Origin: Membranipora membranacea
Taxonomy: Eukaryota; Bryozoa; Gymnolaemata; Cheilostomatida; Membraniporidae
Reading direction: 5' to 3'
Assembly (NCBI GenBank): GCA_914767715.1
Contig: OU612073.1
Coordinates: 21,516,001 to 21,576,000 of the forward strand
DNA: 60,000 nt
Of this stretch, positions 1 to 11,300 are shown piece by piece. Position 1 is the stretch's first letter. Each line of letters starts with the position of its first letter. The notes beneath the pieces are model-generated. The model ran no database searches and was not told where the DNA came from. It saw nothing but the letters and a program-made list of their open reading frames with translations. A program made the translations under genes and the position numbers.

Positions 1-978
1 GACTCATGTCCATTTATAGTCTCCATACCTTATGATATTGTGTGAGAAGCCTTGATGTTGGTTCTTGGTTCTTGGTTCTTTGTTTCCGGTATCAATATGG
101 GTCTACGGACTGGATTCTGGGGCACATGAGCATTTGAGGTCGGATGCTCTTCCTGACACCACCATGATCCGCCAGGAATCCAGCGATGGGACCTCTCGAT
201 TGAAAGACCCCATGCCTTACCCATTGTACACACAGCAATCCAAACCACCAAACTATGTAAACATTCTAACCCAGGGCTTCCCAACCAGTGGCCCAATTAA
301 TTTATTTCAGAAAACTGTGTAGTCACGAAAACAATTTTCACCCCTATATTTATTACATTCCTCATTTGTACAATAATAAGGAACGTTCTACATCTAGTCA
401 CAGTATTTTGGAATTCCCCAACCATTGCATTTGAATGAGCTCCAATAAATAAATTCCCCACTGCAGGGAATACAGCACACCCATATATGAATGTTTGATT
501 TATGGTGAGGTTGCTGCCCCCAGGGACATTGCAAAATGAAATGAAATGGTGGGCACCTAGCCTAGGCACCCAGCCTGCCCAGGCTATTGGGCACCCAGCC
601 TGCCTAGGCTATTGGGCACCCCTGTTCTAACCTAATATTGCTGTTCAGTTGTAATTCCTTTTTTTTTAATAGAAGTTTAGCAAGTCTAGGAGTTGTGAAC
701 CCTGCATATTGTATCTATTGCTTAGTAGAAAGCCTCTGCAAAACCCTTTAGCTATGGAAAACCTTTTAGCAAACTTACTAATAACACTTCTCAGCCTTCA
801 AACAATCGGTTAATTTTATCATTATCCGTATGAGGTAAAGGTTTACTTGGGTTAATGAGTGAGCTTTTATAACCTCCACAAATGAACTTTCATTTCCGAT
901 TGTGTAATTTCCAAAAATAAAGAAATTCTGAGCATAACAGAATAATCTTAACCCCTGCCATCAAAAGGAGGACCTACA
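1..978. other. Upstream spacer with no recognised gene
   Basis: I recognise no gene here. Short open frames on both strands match no family I know and lack convincing splice structure. The only structure I see is a short tandem duplication at about 565-613 and an 8-bp GTTCTTGG-type stutter near 60-80. The last part presumably carries the SNIP1 promoter and 5' UTR, but I see no clear core promoter motif. Confidence 0.5.
565..613. repeat. 25-bp tandem duplication
   Basis: Two near-identical copies of a roughly 25-bp unit reading gggcacccagcctgcctagg and then ctatt lie head to tail. A third partial copy starts at 614. The unit itself contains the semi-palindrome CCTAGG/CAGGCT. It is non-coding as far as I can see. 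Confidence 0.7.
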
Positions 979-3900
979 ATGCCACATAGTTCGTCCAAAT
1001 CCAAAGAACATAAGAGAGCCAGAGAAAGGGAGAGAAGCAGGTCAAGGGTATGTTACATTTATATGATTCAAATATGTAAATATCAACCAGCTAAAATATA
1101 TTTGACTTAGATATACTCACTGATTCAGGACACTATCAGTGACTGATAGTGATAGGTAGAAATAGCCAGAATAGAATAAATAACATCAATAATTGCAAGC
1201 TTTGGCCAAAAGGCTATGATGATGTCTAGAACCGATGTTTTCAGACCAGTGGAAGGATGATCTCTCAAAGTTGCCTATTGATAATGTAAAATAGTTTACT
1301 CAAGAACACAGTCTGAGTTATGGTATGGGGTCATTTGGGCCTTGCTTGGGACGGGTGTTTGTTTTTGTTAAGGACAAAGCAGTCAAATATTATTGGGCAC
1401 TGTTAATTAGAGAATTCTCAATCAACAACAGAATGTGGTGCATATGCATTATCTACAGCTTCCCCACAACTTAATATTACTGGTCAGAATCAAAGGTAGC
1501 TACTAGATAATGATTCCACTGATATTTTAGGAGAGAAAACATGAACACAGAGAGCGAGGGGATCGGCCCATTAAACAAGAGAGAAGATCACCTGAACGAA
1601 CAATTAAACAAGAACCCATGTCTCCAGACAGACAGGTTAAGAGGGAGAGACATTCCCCTGATCGCTCCATGAAGCGTGACAGACATTCTCCGGCCAGGGA
1701 CAGACATATGAAACGTGAGCGTAGGTATCCGGATAGATCACATATAAAACGAGAGAGAAAGACACCCCCTAATGAAACTGACACACAGAGCAAATGGTCG
1801 CCTGGTGAGAGGGTGGAGAGAGATACTCATACAAGAAGACAAAATAATCACAGGCCTTCGCATCAAGGTAATCATGACAGGTGAGTCAATGGGTTTGTAG
1901 AAACTATGCAGGGATCATTAGATCAAAGGGGATCATAATACATAGTATTGATCAATTGTTTTCATATAAGTTTACATTAACCTTTGTCTTGCATCTGATA
2001 ATACAGGCCCATACCTTACCTATATCACAATCATAACTTACTGCTCTGCCCATGGAAGAAAGCTAGTAGAAAACTGTCTCCAATGACTATCAGCTCAGTG
2101 GAGACTGGTTGTGTTCCTTTGAATATGCCATTCAGAAAAGTTTATCATCTCTCTGTATTTTTGATTTCATCCATAGGCACCGAGATGACAGAGAACGCAA
2201 TAATCATCGTAGGATACACGACAAGAGGCGGAAGCGTAAAAATGAAGACGTAGATGACTCACAGTTTGAGTATGGAAAGCCTGGTCAAGGTACAAATATC
2301 TATTATATGTCCAGATATTCATTTTTCTCTTCTGTGACCAATTCATTTTTCACCAATAGGTACGTGTCTTTTGGAGATGAACTAATTCAGAAAGTAAATA
2401 ATAATCATAATCTCTTGTTTTGGCGACTCAGTTATCATCCTAAAGCCTCCTAGTTCCATGTCCCTGACTAGTAAGTGTTAGTCATATATTGTGCGCCTGT
2501 ATTATAATCTGTCTGTTTGTTTGTTTCAGATAAAGAAGAGGAGACGATTAATGAGGAGGATAAACACAAACCTGACTTTGGACTATCAGGTAAATTAGCC
2601 GACGATACGAACACCTTCAGAGGTACTGTAGTCAAATATAACGAACCTCCGGAGGCGAGAAAACCTAAACTCAAGTGGAGACTCTATCCATTCAAAGGTA
2701 ATGTCAAGGTCAATGCTTCTGACTCTATTTGGTCATATCTTAAATAAAAAATCCATATATTTTATAGAGAAATGTCTGTCCAGTGAATAATTGTCCTTTG
2801 TCTGTCTGGTTGAGTATCTACAGCTCTACTTGAGAATGATGAATATCCAACTCAATGATGACTCAATCCTCTTAGATGAAGTTTATTAGCCCAAAAACTT
2901 ATACAACACAATATAGGCAGCCTTGTTGTAGTGACAACTTAAAGCTATTTCACATCAATATTATGCCCCTCTTTCCAACAAAGCAGTTATAAAAATGATT
3001 AAAGATTTAAAATAGATGATTTACACCAAGCTTGAATGTGTGGTATATACATTAGGTACTATAACCAATCTGACTGTATTAGTTGGTGACAAGTATACGG
3101 CTTCTCTGCTACTTGATAAAAATAATACACTGTTATAATATCACCTTACCTTTCCATTTCACGATCTAGAATTTATGCTTCATTGTTCATTGTTGCATAT
3201 CATCTAAATGTAAATTTCCCCTAACTTTCTTGTTGGTGACAGGCGAAGAAGCATTACCAGTATTACACATACACAGACAGAGCGGTTACTTACTGGGTAG
3301 AGATAGGAAGGTAGCTGATATACCTGTAGATCATCCATCCTGCTCTAAACAACATGCAGTACTACAATACAGATCTGTCGAGTATACAGTAAGTTCTACA
3401 ATCACTTTAGAGTCATAGTATCAGTGATATTCATTCTTTTCAGAAGCTGTAGGAGTTCTGCTAAATTTTTCAAATCTAATGTTTCATGTCTCTTGCATAG
3501 AGGAATTGGTTAAATCTGAATTTCATCAGTTTGAGCAGGGAGTTTGGGACCTCTCTGGATTGTCCCAAACTCCTTGGTTTGAGCAATGAACTGAGGGAGC
3601 TCATTAGTTTGAGTGACAAACTTGTTGGTTATGTAACAGGTTTAGTAGTTGTCTACACATGAATATGAATAAGACAACTACAAAGTATAAACTAAATTTA
3701 TCAAAATACTACTGCAGCAATAAATGTTTTCTAGGAGGAAGTTGATCTTCACCATGTCAAGTTACTCGACAAATTTCAAATATATCCACATATCGATTAG
3801 TTATATTGCATAGCCTTATAACTCAGTATAATGTGTGCCTGTGATCTTAGTTTCCCTCTGTTACAGAAAGATGATGGGTCAAAGGGTAGGCGGACACGAC

Positions 3901-4531
3901 CGTACATAATAGACTTAGGATCTGCCAATGGTACATTTGTAAATAATCAACAGATCGAAGCACAAAGGTAGGTAGAGAGGTTCATGGTTTTTATATACTA
4001 TTTTTCAATACTGAAGCTCAACATAATCTATGTATATTGACCAGGAGGAGGCAGAAACTCACATTTATATCCTAGGAGAGTAAAGTATTAGCTATTACTA
4101 AGTTTTGGCTAATTGAGAGTCTATATAGGCTGTGACTTGAAATTTAATCAAGACAGGACACAATATACAGTCTGAAATATTTCACTGTGATGTTGGTATT
4201 ATAGGATATTACTCCTTGCTTGTATGGTGTTAACTACTCTATGTACCAGCTGTATAGAAGTGTACTGCTGCATGACAAGTGTTTCTGTTCTGGTTATGTC
4301 ATTGGCTGTTTGTCTTGAATTTGACTGGCTGCTCGGTTGCAAACAACCACAACCCAACAGCCAGTGAAGGTTGAGACACAAATTACATATTAGTTATGAT
4401 ATTTAATTTGCCTTATATTCTACAGGTATGTTGAGCTGCTAGAAAAGGATACAGTTAAGTTTGGCTTTAGCTCGAGGGACTACGTAATATTACATGATAA
4501 TATGGAGACGTCTCCTGAAGAAGCCGACTGA
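979..4531 (+). CDS. SNIP1: SNIP1: Smad nuclear-interacting protein 1, FHA-domain RNA-processing factor
   Basis: Seven exons (979-1047, 1531-1880, 2177-2289, 2530-2697, 3243-3388, 3867-3967, 4426-4531) join in frame to 350 residues. Residues 1-175 are Arg/Ser/His-rich with repeated SPDR-type motifs, as in SR-like nuclear proteins. The SNIP1 core begins near residue 190 (FGLSGKLADDT, KYNEPPEARKPK, WRLYPFKG). A C-terminal forkhead-associated domain follows with the phosphothreonine-pocket signatures GR at 252-253, SKQH at 268-271 and NGT at 303-305. In known relatives this protein joins spliceosomal and microRNA-processing complexes and binds phosphopeptides in the nucleus. The start is the first ATG of the open exon, and 350 aa is close to the usual length. 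All junctions are GT-AG and the phases agree (0,2,1,1,0,2). The identification is very secure; only the 5' end could be extended by an unseen exon. Confidence 0.97.
1131..1151. repeat. Short palindrome in SNIP1 intron 1
   Basis: Two perfect 10-nt arms (cactatcagt / actgatagtg) flank a single G. It is a small fold-back in the first intron with no assigned role. Confidence 0.6.
3535..3578. repeat. Fold-back of the CAGGGAGTTTGGGAC family (SNIP1 intron 5)
   Basis: The left arm gcagggagtttgggac is answered by gtcccaaactccttgg about 13 nt later. The same arm sequence occurs in a cleaner hairpin at 37732-37771, so this looks like a diverged copy of a dispersed palindromic repeat and not a chance hairpin. 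Confidence 0.65.
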
Positions 4532-5304
4532 TCAAAATATGGAACTCAGACTATAGACTATGATAAGTACCTGTATATAATATGTATATACTTAGTGGAT
4601 TCATGTGTATTGTGCAAATTTACAGTAGGGATTGTCTTAATAATATTGTTTCTCAAAACATGCTTAAATGGACTTACTGCCATGTTTTTAAGGACCAAAT
4701 CATCTTGTATCATCAACTTGAGGTGTAAATCAGCTGAAGCTTCAGGATTTTAGATGAAAATAAATTTATAAAAATGAAATCTTAAATTTAAGAACTGGGT
4801 ATCCTCAGAATAACTGTTTTACCACATGTTATTTTTTTAAGCTGACCTACTGTTGAAAAGGATAGGCCTAAAATATATAATATTTTGTGTAATTTCACTT
4901 AATGTTGTATTGGTTTATGATGATTTTAAACAAAGCAATAAATAAGTGTACAATGCTAGATAAAACATGAAATATTTACAGCATTAGTATTCAGTGTAAT
5001 GATTTCAACTGTATATTCATTATACATATAATGGGCTACAGCTAACGGTACACCTGCTGAATTTAGGTAACAATTCTACAAGTAGATGTATTTCAACTAC
5101 CAACATGTTAAGAATAATGACTTGAGCTTGATACTGAGTAATCAACCTTATCTCATTTCCTGATAAAAACTAAATTCAAATGACTAGATCCCTGTCCCAA
5201 AATAATGTAACGGTCAACTGTATAATATAATCTAAAACATATTTTGAACACATTCGTGTAACATATTTTTGATCTGTAATAGTTGGGTTTAGTTTTGTTC
5301 TAAT
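4532..5304. other. Convergent 3' flank between SNIP1 and espin-family gene
   Basis: This 773-bp spacer separates two convergent stop codons and must hold both 3' UTRs. It is AT-rich. Plus-strand AATAAA hexamers occur at 4759-4764 and 4937-4942. I did not find a matching minus-strand AATAAA close to the espin stop. Overlapping 3' ends are possible. Confidence 0.6.
4937..4942 (+). promoter_or_regulatory. Candidate polyadenylation signal for SNIP1
   Basis: A canonical AATAAA lies about 406 nt beyond the SNIP1 stop, in an A/T-rich context. A second AATAAA at 4759-4764 is an equally valid alternative, so two 3' UTR lengths are possible. Confidence 0.45.
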
Positions 5305-8300
5305 CTACTCCATTTCTATAGGTATGACTTTGCCTGTTCTCTTCAGCTCTGATTGCCAAGGTGCAAGTCCAACCTCATCCCCAAAACTATCCTGTCTGCA
5401 AGCAAAGATAACATAAAACATAAATTCATCATTCATATGACGCAGGCTTGCTGTGCGTAGTCTGATATAATTTTCATTTTCTATTTGTTTGAAAGTCTGA
5501 ACCTTTGGTGAAGCAATGAATTTCAAAGTGAATAAACATCCAAGCTTAACATCATTGTCCTAGGGTCAAGTCTTCTCTAAACTTTACTTTTATCAAACTG
5601 ATCCTCTTACCGAGCTTGTGGATCTTTTGTAGCCTGCTGCTTTCTCTCCTGAATCAACCTTTTCCAGTCCGGTGTTTCCGAAATCTCAGCCATCTATTAA
5701 ATCAGAGAAGTGTGGTGTAAAACTCGATTGAGTGATCCAGTGAGGTTCTTTCACACTAACATTTTTAACTTGGATATGAGTTATAGTTTCATCTGGTCTG
5801 TAAGAGGCTGTAGCTTAACTACATTGTATTTTCATTTGTAAATACCACTACTAATTGCAGCTGTATTTACCAAATGTTACCAGTTAGGGGAAAGTTGATC
5901 AAGTGTGCATTTCTGTTAGTTCCTCTCACCAGTCTTTAATGTGTGTATTTTTTTTTGACCCAGAACAACATGCATAATTATGTTCCGCATTACAGGGCAC
6001 AAAGGTTTTTGTGATTGACCCCAACTCCCTGAGGGCAACGATGCAGTTTGCTTAGAATAGAAGGTAGTTGTCTGATCAATGTCAGAGAAATGACAACTCC
6101 TAATTATGAGGATATGAATAATTTATTATGTTCTACTTCAGCTAATACAGTTAAATCTTTCATATGACAACTTGGGTGGGTTTCTTGTGTAGAGTATGGC
6201 AGCCTGTGGTTTATGTGACACGCTGTGACAGGTTGGTATGCTCAAATTTAACAACTTCCACGTATTATCAGCGTGCAGACCTGACAAAGCTATCACTGCA
6301 AGCCACTAAACACATAATCAGAATCACCAAACAATCACAGGCATGAAATGAGCAGTGATGCACACATGCCTGAAGACAACCACCATTAGATATGACTATC
6401 CACTGTCTTCTTGGTTGTATGTTATTGTTGTTATCATCTTCCAAGGTCCAAGTGTCAATCGACGAAAATAACTGCAAATCACGTATCAGCATGATTTAAA
6501 TTCAATGTTTGATTTTTTCCTTATGGATTAATGGTTTGAGAATGTGATAAAGGCTGTGCCATGTCTGAAATTACTGTAATATTGAGATAATATTATTGTC
6601 TGTATGCCTTGAGGTTAAATCATAAATCTCGATAGACTTGTCTTGCATTCCATTAAGTTACCTGCTGTTTTTCTTGCTGCTGTTTTCTGGCTCTTTGGTC
6701 CAAAAGTTGCTGTTTCCACTGAGGCACAGAAGGCTGTATCTGTTCTGGTGTTGTCGGTTGATTATGTTGCGGGGTTGTATAGCCTAAGTTCTCGAATGCT
6801 TGAGGTGGTGCGGGAGGAGGGTTATGAAAGCTCATCTGACTGACAGCATGAGCCAACGGGTTCATATCACTTGTACTAAAAGTAGTAAGAGGTAAAGTTA
6901 CTCCATAATGTTTGTGCTAGACGCCATTTACGGAATCCTCATGAAATAATATCTAGCAGCATGCTTCAATGCGTAGGACTTTAAGAAGAAAACAACCATT
7001 GTTTCAGGATGCTAACCTGGAGTATTGTGATCCATAACTGCCCTGTCTCATCATAGCTGGAGGTCTACCAGTGCCGTGCATTGCTGGGGGTGGTACAGGT
7101 ATAGCACCCTGCATATATCCATAATCGCCAGAACCAGTTGATCCTCCAGTACTTGTGCTAGCTGTATGCTGAGGGGAGGAGTGCTTACTACTAGAACCGC
7201 TTCCACCACGATTATCAGTTATAAATGTGGAGAAACTGTGCATTGGTGCTGGAGGTGTTGTCAGAGGGGAGGCAATTACACTGCTGTTATTATAAGTATG
7301 GCTACCTGTGTAAAATGAGAGAAATAATACAAGCAACTGACTATCCAGCTCATTTTTCAATGCTTCATTAACCAAATGAAGGAACCAGCTCTGCTGGATC
7401 AAAGTAATGACCTGATGTCTTGATGTTGAGCACTACAATACATTGTGAAAATGGATGAATGTTGGATCACAACCTGATAGCCGGTCCTTTTATTGGTCAT
7501 TTAAACTTGATGATGTTGGGAGAGAAATTGTTTCCTACCTATAGTAAGGTGAGTAGACTGGTTCCTCTCTGGTGGAGGTGGTGGGAGGGGCGGTTGATGA
7601 TTGAACGGCTGAACTGCTGACATGGGCTTATTATTATTATTATTATTGCTGCCGCTTGTGAACTCAAGATTGTGTACATAGTAACAGTGCTGATCTGCTG
7701 CCTGTTGGAAAAAAGATAAGATAATGATGTCTAAGTGAGTTGACAGCTATATTGAATGTATATCACTTGTAGATCTTGACTTATTGTCTACTGGTTTAGA
7801 TGCTTTTACATCGCCCAGGTTGATGGTAGAAGGATCTCATTATATTCCAATTATATACTCAACCATATTCCCAGTTGGTCAGGATCTGGTTTATAAAAGA
7901 ATACCAATACCAGCAACATTGGCAAAATCTGAGCACTAAAATGAATCGTAACCCAATTGGTAGATATGGCTTTCATATAATCAGGTTAAACCTCTTACCT
8001 GAGCTTGTTGTATTTCGGGAGGAGGTGGTGTGGTGGGGGTTTGACGTATATTAGCTGCTATCATTGACTGCAGCATGCTGTCCGGCGGAGGAGGCAGATT
8101 CTGCTCTGTGATCGGATCTAGTGACATCTTTCTATCAGAAGAAGGATCACGACTCGATGGTATGCTTTCATTGGACGGTCTGCGCTGTTTGTATCTGGGG
8201 TGCCTGCTGGGTGAGCTTATCGAATGATCTCTAGGGTGAATCGTATCTGTAAAAAGGAATAAAAACCCTAAAATTGTACACCAGCTGTTGGTTTCATAAA

Positions 8301-11300
8301 GTGCAGGCTGGTTGTACAGTATTCTGCCAGCATACTTTACCTTACTGACAATTGACCATTTCAGCGCCAGCCACAAGCCACAACTCACTTCAGTAATTAT
8401 ATTTTCAGTTCCAAGGAGCTGATAGACAGGCATCATATTCAAACTTAATTAAATGTACAGCAAATGATTCTGGCATGAAAATTTGCTATGGATATAGTAC
8501 GGTTCGACTCACTGTGTTTGGAAGGGCGTGGAGTATCAGGTAGTTTGGGTGGTATATCATGTTGTGTGGAGTTACTCGCACATACACAGTCAGAAGGCTC
8601 CAGCTGGGCGTACGTCTCTGAGCTCGGTGAGCTGGAGTGGCTCTCTGTACTGTCTGAGTATTCTGTAATAGAGTTTGGGAATTATTGCAAAACATTGAGT
8701 GCAAAACATTTCGAATGAGATGACTTTTGATGCCAATAAAAAGTATATATATATATATTGCATTTTGTATAATTGTAATTATTGCGTTTGAGAACTTAGG
8801 CTAGCGACTGCCCAGCCTTCAACCATGGACACTTCACAATATATATCAAGTGAGAGATCAGGTTGGTCTTTAGGCCCTTTAGCCTTTCTTTAAAGCCTGT
8901 CACAGAGAAAATTATAATACAGATGATCATGAGCTAAAATGGAATCACTTTTATTACCTTTGCATCCAGATGCCTTTAAATATATCGACTTTCTGAATCA
9001 TTCCTTATTGTTGACTTAGTTTATAAATATATCAAACTTTGCCAATCTTGTTCGAGGCATAGCTAATATGATCTGGTGTTATGAGGCATCAATAAATCAA
9101 ACTTTAAACTGAAGGCTGGCTACCAGACAAAATCAAACTTACGACTGAAGGCTGGTGTACCAGACATTGAGTGTTTATCCTTCTTCAGATGCTTCTTCTT
9201 TTTCTGAAATTAGAAAATCATATTATAAATGATGATTCAGTTGTTCATCAGGATGTAAACAGATTTTCAATCACTGGCTTGTTTTTAACAGAATTATGTT
9301 AATCAGATTGAAAAAGAATTTGAGTCAAAATGATTGATCTATCAGCCATTTCAGCTTGAGAAGAGTAATTTTTGGCGGACCTCTTCATTATAGCTGGTTC
9401 AGACACCTACCAGTGTAGCGGCGGTTTTCTTCATACATTCTCGCAGTAGTTTAGCACATTTCTTTTCTTGAGCTTGCTCTGCCCATTCGGCAGCGGTCAG
9501 ACCATAGTTATCAGTCAGGTCAGCATTTATCAGCGGACTCTTCAGTAACTCCTGTACACACTGATAGCAAATAACGAAAATAGGTCATGTGATTATGATA
9601 TTCTTTGAACCATTTCAATGTATTAAAAAAAACTTCCCATAATGCAATGCGTCAAACCTGTCAACAATGATGGCAGATCACTTCCTTGTCCGACGATGAT
9701 CAATGTAAAATAGCGAAAGCTCTATGGTTGTATCAAGGTTGGTTGAATATAATATGATAACAATAAAGCAAGGTCTATTTTATTCCTTGGATAAGGCATG
9801 GCTTGTAGGAGAGTTGGCGTGAGCCATCAATTTTGAGACTAACTTTATTAGAAGCTGCTCAATAGACTCAATATACTATATTAAATTTTAATGTGTGACG
9901 TGATATACTGTTGCATTATACTCTGATCGAAAAAGAGTGAACTAATTCACTTAGCATGAGTACCATCACAAGGAATTTGGTGTCACGACCCCAGTTCAAT
10001 TTTACTAATTAGGGGCGGGTACATGTTAGGTACTCGTACTAAATTGACTCTAGCGAACAGAGATACTCATGATAATAGTGTAGTCTCGATGTCAGTGTGT
10101 CTGTGGGCTGCACATACTCATCTGAATAAGTGGCTTTGTAATGTAAGAGCTTGTGAGTATTATCATTGGTAACTCACAGTAATATGACCTTGTACAGCTG
10201 CTATGATTGGTTACTCACAGTAATATGACCTTGTACGGCTGCGTCATGAAGAGGAGACGCTCCATCATAATCGGGTATAATTCTGGCTAGTCGGGGCAGC
10301 AGAAACTTAATGATTTTGAGGTGTCCTGCACTGGCAGCGTAGTGTAGAGGGCTGGCTCCGTATCTAGTATCAGTCTCATTAGGATGCATCCCTATATGCT
10401 CCACCTGTAAGCATAGCATTGTGAAAGGTTACTATCTAGTGCAGTAGGTGATGGTTTACGTGAAGTCGCACTCGGTCAATTACATCTGACACCACAAATC
10501 AACGTTTTTCTTACGTTGATTTGTGAGAAAATTTATCAAGCCAACCTATATAACTTTTTGTTACAGAACTTATGGCTACCCAAAGCTTTCTTTGAGTTGA
10601 ATGCTCCTAGGGCACTCTAGTTTTACTGGTCTCTGGGCATTTTTGAAATAAATAGAATATACACCTAGCATACAAAAGTAAGGAACAGACAACTCTGCAT
10701 CTCTATGAATTCTTCTTTGTTTTTACTTTTTGCATTAGATCACAAGGTTAATAACAGCATGTATAATTATGGCATTTACTCAGGAGGTTTTGTATCTTGT
10801 TTGCTGGCTTGCGATGCTTGACATCTTTATTTCCTGAAGATCGCGTGCAGAGCCAGATTCTCAGGCCGCGCCTCGATGAATCACTGTCTAACAATAATAA
10901 TCAAATATCCGTCTAAACCGATGCTGATTAGAAAGCAGCATCTCCATGCATATATATTTATTACATAACAGGCGTTTACCCACCACAGCATATGTAGTTT
11001 TAAATAGAGCATATTAAGCACTGCTCTCATAATTGTATATCTCATACTGCCGAGGTGCTGTCGGCGTTATGTAGCACATAGAGCTCAGATAAGCTCTCGC
11101 TGCTCTTGCAACTGATCAATTCTAGCTGCTATACTATATTTTTCTGTACCCTGATATCAATCAATAGATATAGCTAATCTTTGCTAACAAAATCGGTTGT
11201 TATTTAATTTTGGTAGAACATAGACCCCACAGCCTCAACTTACTCTCCCCACTGTTTTGCCTGAGTTGTTTGGCATCAAATGTATATAAAATCAAATAGT

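Noticed and set aside
297-569. 90-codon minus-strand frame at the left edge
   Set aside because: It looks somewhat protein-like, but I recognise no family, and it overlaps the tandem duplication near 565. It has no supporting splice sites.
1527-1793. Minus-strand frame opposite SNIP1 exon 2
   Set aside because: It is antisense to the Arg/Ser-rich exon, whose codon bias keeps the opposite strand open.
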